Positions 60,840-64,000 of a stretch of 64,000 bases of DNA are shown here, one piece after another. The notes under the pieces are model-generated. The model was given only the letters and a program-made list of their open reading frames with translations. It was not told where the DNA came from and made no database searches. Source of the DNA: Paramecium sonneborni (lineage: Eukaryota > Ciliophora > Oligohymenophorea > Peniculida > Parameciidae); assembly GCA_905182985.1 (NCBI GenBank), contig CAJJDN010000003.1, positions 10,472-74,471 on the forward strand. The letters run 5' to 3'. How positions within the stretch are numbered: position 1 is the stretch's first letter; every line of letters begins with the position of its first letter. The position numbers and the translations under genes are program-made.

Positions 60840-62587
60840 AATATTTTTAATCACATTTATATTTTTTAACGCAACTTTTCACAAACTTTTCAATCTAAAT
60901 TATATATGATGGTCTCATTTTCTTCAAGAGTTATAACATTCTAAAAAATATGATAGCATTTAAAGTAACAGTAGAATCTAATTTAGTTATATTAGTTCCA
61001 GTAAATATTTTACAACATTAGCAAATTCTTAGAAATTATATTTTGAATAGGTGAAATCTTGAGCAATAGATCTAAGTAAATCTTCGCTTCATGATTCATT
61101 ACGGAAAGGAAATATAAATTTTTATCAATTTTCAGATCTTAAAATAGTTGGATCTAGAATATCAGATCTATTACAGACATCTATGATAAATATTTATATT
61201 CCTAAATTGATCTTATTATTTGATAATAATTCATTTACATCTTTTTCATTCACTGAATCTCCTCTATCTATTCCTCTGACTGGACAAATTGCTTGTCATC
61301 AAAAGAAAATTATGCAAGGTTAAGAAGCTCTAACTCTTTAAATAACTAATGTTTTTTTGTAATTTAATACTCCTAAAATAGATTTCTCAAATTCTCCTAC
61401 ACATTAATTTAATATTTCAGGCAGGTTCTTTCTCTCCTATGAAATTTGTTCTTTGATATATTAGCTACTGCTTTGTTATTAAAGTTTTCCTACAACCTGA
61501 ATGTCCCCATAATAATAGTTCTGAAGGTGGTCTCCCTTTAAACTTTTAAAGAAATCTGGATTTTAAATTATTAACCATCTTAAAATCTATAGGTAGTCTC
61601 TTCGCTATTTATTAATATCTTTCCATCTTAATGATAATAAATCAGAAGCAACAGATTTACCAGGAATTCCTCTGGATATACTATAAAAAATCTCTATGAT
61701 CTAATTTTAATGGGTTTTTAAGTTTTCTAAAAATATCTTCTCTTACTTTTGGAACTGTTATCATGATTTTTTTGCCAAATTTTCAGCTTCAATTAATCTG
61801 AATGAGATATAATTACAATTAAAAATAGATTATTTGACAAAAAATCCAAACTACCAATTATTTAAGTTTCTACTCTTCTTTCATTTATCTAATTTAAATT
61901 GAAAATAAGTACTTATTAATGTTATCTCTATCTCATTCAATTTTATCTATATAATTTATGAAAACTATCGATGGTGTTTCTAATGTAGCCTATTAAAACA
62001 ATTATCTAATATTCTTTTCTAATTCTACATTCTTCTTAAATATATTCAATTTATATTTTAAATATAAATCTCTAAAAATAGCCTTTGAACGATAATTCTT
62101 TTCATAACGTATTGCTCCTGTTAATAAAATACTTTTTAGAGCGTTGCTTTTCAAGCTCAGTTAATATTATGTGCATTTTTAAAGTCATATATATGATCAA
62201 TTCTATTTAGCATTTTATTAATTAAATCCCTCAAATGTCATTTAGTTTTAGGAATTATAATAATATTTCCTTATCTAAAACTTATCAATAATTATTCTTT
62301 CCAATATTTTAATTTCGATTATTATTGGCATTATCTATTTTACTTTTTTTATGGCTATTTATCATTCTCACCACTAAATCTTTAGTTTCCTTTTATTCTT
62401 TTAGATAATTAACTTTAAAATATATTTAATTTAAGATTTCAAAATTATTTTTGGTAATCGAAGATGTTTATGGACTATAATATCCTATATTTCTAAAATT
62501 TGATTGGTTTAAATATTTTTGTTATTCTATTATGTTATGTGGAATTCTTAGTTCATTAAATATTTCCTATTCTTTCAATTCAGCCAT
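60840..62587 (-). pseudogene. decayed PEX1/PEX6-like double AAA+ ATPase gene
   Basis: Peroxin AAA ATPases extract PEX5 from the peroxisome. Pieces of both AAA domains are visible on the minus strand in changing frames. First domain: SILLTGAIRYEKNYRSKA (Walker A lost) and PSIVFINYIDKIE, directly followed by TGA (61933-61935). Second domain: SELLLWGHSGCRKTLI, where the family has YPGCGKT, then VCNRSDILDPTILRSE and RSEDLLRSIAQDF. Several further TGAs and frame changes lack plausible introns nearby. ATG 62587 (MAELKEQE) may be the old start. Sequence error cannot be excluded, but the altered motifs support real decay. PEX1 and PEX6 cannot be told apart here. Confidence 0.6.
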
Positions 62588-62730
62588 AATTATTATACAA
62601 TATAATTAATATAAATTCAAGATTTTATGAAAAATAACTATTTGATGATTGAATCAAAATACAAGCTAATTCAAAAGAAACAATAAAAAATACATATAAT
62701 CAAAATTGGTAAAGCTAATATAGTTATTAA

Positions 62731-63360
62731 TCAAAGTAATCCATTAACATAGTTATTAATTAAATCTTCATCTTCTTCTTAGTTTAAATCATCATTTTTC
62801 CAATAATTATACTCTTAATCTATTTTCGATTATTCATTTTCTGTTTAAGTTATTTTAGATTATTTTACTTTTTCAGTTTAAGGTTCTTAAAAAAAAAACC
62901 TAGGCTTTCTGATTTCTTTCTCTTATTTTTAATTAGTTTTTGAATTTGTCGAAAATCCAAACGACTGTTTATACATATCATGCTAAAATCCTCCTATTAT
63001 ATATTTTTTAGCTTTCAAATTGTTTTAAACAAAATATGGTTCTAGTAATAAATTATTGATCTCTTTCTTCTCAATATGCTCATTATGCAGATTTTTAGCT
63101 GAAAGAGATTTTTGTTATTTATTTTATCCTTCTAATTCTTTTAGTCTACATTTTAATATTCTTTCAGAATTTTATTTTTGTTTATCTGGCAAAGCTTTAA
63201 TTCCTCTTACTTCAGTAAAATATTCATTGTAATAAATATTGTTTGGAGATTATGATTGAAATTAATTTATTTTTGGTAAGTGAAATCGATTGTTTGATTT
63301 GTATATTCTAGAAATAACTAAGGCTGGTTTATTTTAGAAGCTTATGTTACAATCTTTCAT
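62731..63360 (-). CDS. hypothetical protein; possible stop-codon readthrough to a membrane anchor
   Basis: A single exon of 209 aa from ATG 63360 (MKDCNISFQNKPAL) to TGA 62733-62731. It is basic in the middle (HIEKKEINNLLLEPYF, YIIGGFQHDMYKQSFGF) and acidic near the end (NQEEDEDLINNYVNG). Immediately after the TGA the same frame reads a hydrophobic stretch (LITILALPILIICIFYCFF), then a second TGA at 62673-62671. That is what a C-terminal anchor would look like. Either the first TGA is a sequence error or recent mutation, or a fraction is read through. No domain recognised. Confidence 0.6.
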
Positions 63361-63565
63361 TTAATTAAAATTAAATAATCATATGCGCTTAAGATCAACA
63401 ATATAATCTTCAAATAGATTAAATCAAAGACGTTGGGTGAATATATTTTAGAAAAGTATGAATAAAAAACAAAGAGTAATATTTATTATAATATTATTAC
63501 ATTTTGAAAATAAATAGTAAAATTTAGTGCATTACTTATTTAAATTTTCTATAATTATAACATTT

Positions 63566-64000
63566 TCATGATGATTCTTATTATTATTCTTATTATTTCT
63601 TTTTTTCTTCATTTTAGATTTATTCCTTATGTTAATCAATATTTTTTCTTAATCTTTCTTTCTTTTTTTCATAATCTAATTTTTCTTATAATTATCTTTA
63701 CTATTCTTCCTTCTTTTTTCTTTCTTCTATTTCCTTTATAATTTCTTTAATTAATAATAAATACATACATTATTCACGTTCATTATGTAAATTTTTGATT
63801 TAAGCCAATTATCTTTTTGTACTAGCCATATTACTATTTTCAAATTATTTCATATCTCTAACAATGGTTGTTATTTTTGACATATCTAATTCTTTATTTT
63901 CAGCTTTTCTAGCTTCTTTCATCATTTTTATATCTTATTTTATTTATTCTTCTTTTCTTTATCTTTTTTAAATATTTTCTGTTCTCTCAATTTCTCTTAT
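63566..64000 (-). CDS. coiled-coil protein, 3' part only (partial)
   Basis: Open from the window edge to TGA at 63568-63566, with a likely 24-nt intron (GTATGT...TAAAG) that preserves the frame. Almost entirely Lys, Glu, Gln and Arg in long helical runs (IEERKKKEEQQRQLQEKL), ending QEQQQESS. A short non-helical stretch (MSKITTIVRDMKQFENSN) may be the functional part. Its start lies beyond the window. It could be a ciliary or cytoskeletal coiled-coil protein; nothing identifies it. Confidence 0.65.

Noticed and set aside
1..64000. TGA read as Trp or selenocysteine in this organism
   Set aside because: Nearly every well-supported gene ends at TGA with no coding sequence after it; the few in-frame TGAs lie in genes that look decayed or erroneous.
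1..64000. CRISPR arrays, transposons, tRNA or rRNA genes, telomere repeats
   Set aside because: None seen; the only large repeats are the two N-joined assembly overlaps and in-gene low-complexity tracts.

Overview
The window looks like macronuclear DNA of a Paramecium-like ciliate. Long reading frames appear only when TAA and TAG are read as glutamine and TGA is the sole stop. The DNA is very AT-rich, and genes are packed on both strands with gaps often of 25-200 bp. Introns are tiny (mostly 20-34 nt, GTA...TAG). I resolved gene structures by eye. For most multi-exon genes, removing the proposed introns leaves an exact multiple of three, which supports the models. Species cannot be named from the sequence.

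Layout. 1-156: 3' end of a plus-strand gene. 157-1214: gene-poor, possibly decayed. 1215-17423: one enormous uninterrupted plus-strand frame for a midasin/dynein-related six-AAA+ protein with a degenerate VWA-like C-terminus. Two blocks of about 1.1 kb are present twice, each pair joined by a single N (at 9127 and 18403). They look like uncollapsed contig overlaps; with the first collapsed the giant protein is about 5,029 aa. 17.8-26.0 kb (minus): PEP carboxylase homologue, EF-hand protein, axonemal dynein light-chain-domain protein. 26.2-29.8 kb (plus): Nup98-Nup96 precursor with NIF-type rather than GLFG repeats. 29.9-32.2 kb (minus): AGC kinase. 32.4-34.6 kb (plus): a broken F-box-like gene and a C2/transmembrane protein. 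34.7-43.8 kb (minus): EBP2, a zinc-ribbon/J-domain protein, an anchored coiled-coil protein, a Q/N-rich protein and a kinase with DMG for DFG.

44.3-64.0 kb: nucleoplasmin-like chaperone with a polyQ tail written in TAA codons, two convergent zinc-finger genes, two poorly resolved genes, mitochondrial GrpE, serine carboxypeptidase, CTR9, an SPFH protein, a MAPK15-type kinase, a 70-aa protein, eIF3h, a decayed PEX1/PEX6-like AAA gene, a short protein whose stop is followed in frame by a hydrophobic stretch, and the 3' part of a coiled-coil gene.

The genes form no pathway or operon; this is an ordinary mixed chromosome stretch. Themes are nucleus and nucleolus (Nup98-96, EBP2, nucleoplasmin-like protein, CTR9, midasin relative), cilia (dynein light-chain-domain protein, MAPK15) and organelle proteostasis (GrpE, J protein, PEX relic). 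The most unusual items are the six-AAA giant with alternating intact and degenerate sites, the micronucleus-type Nup98-96, and a duplicated C-x5-C-x-FFW zinc motif in the gene at 45848-46915.
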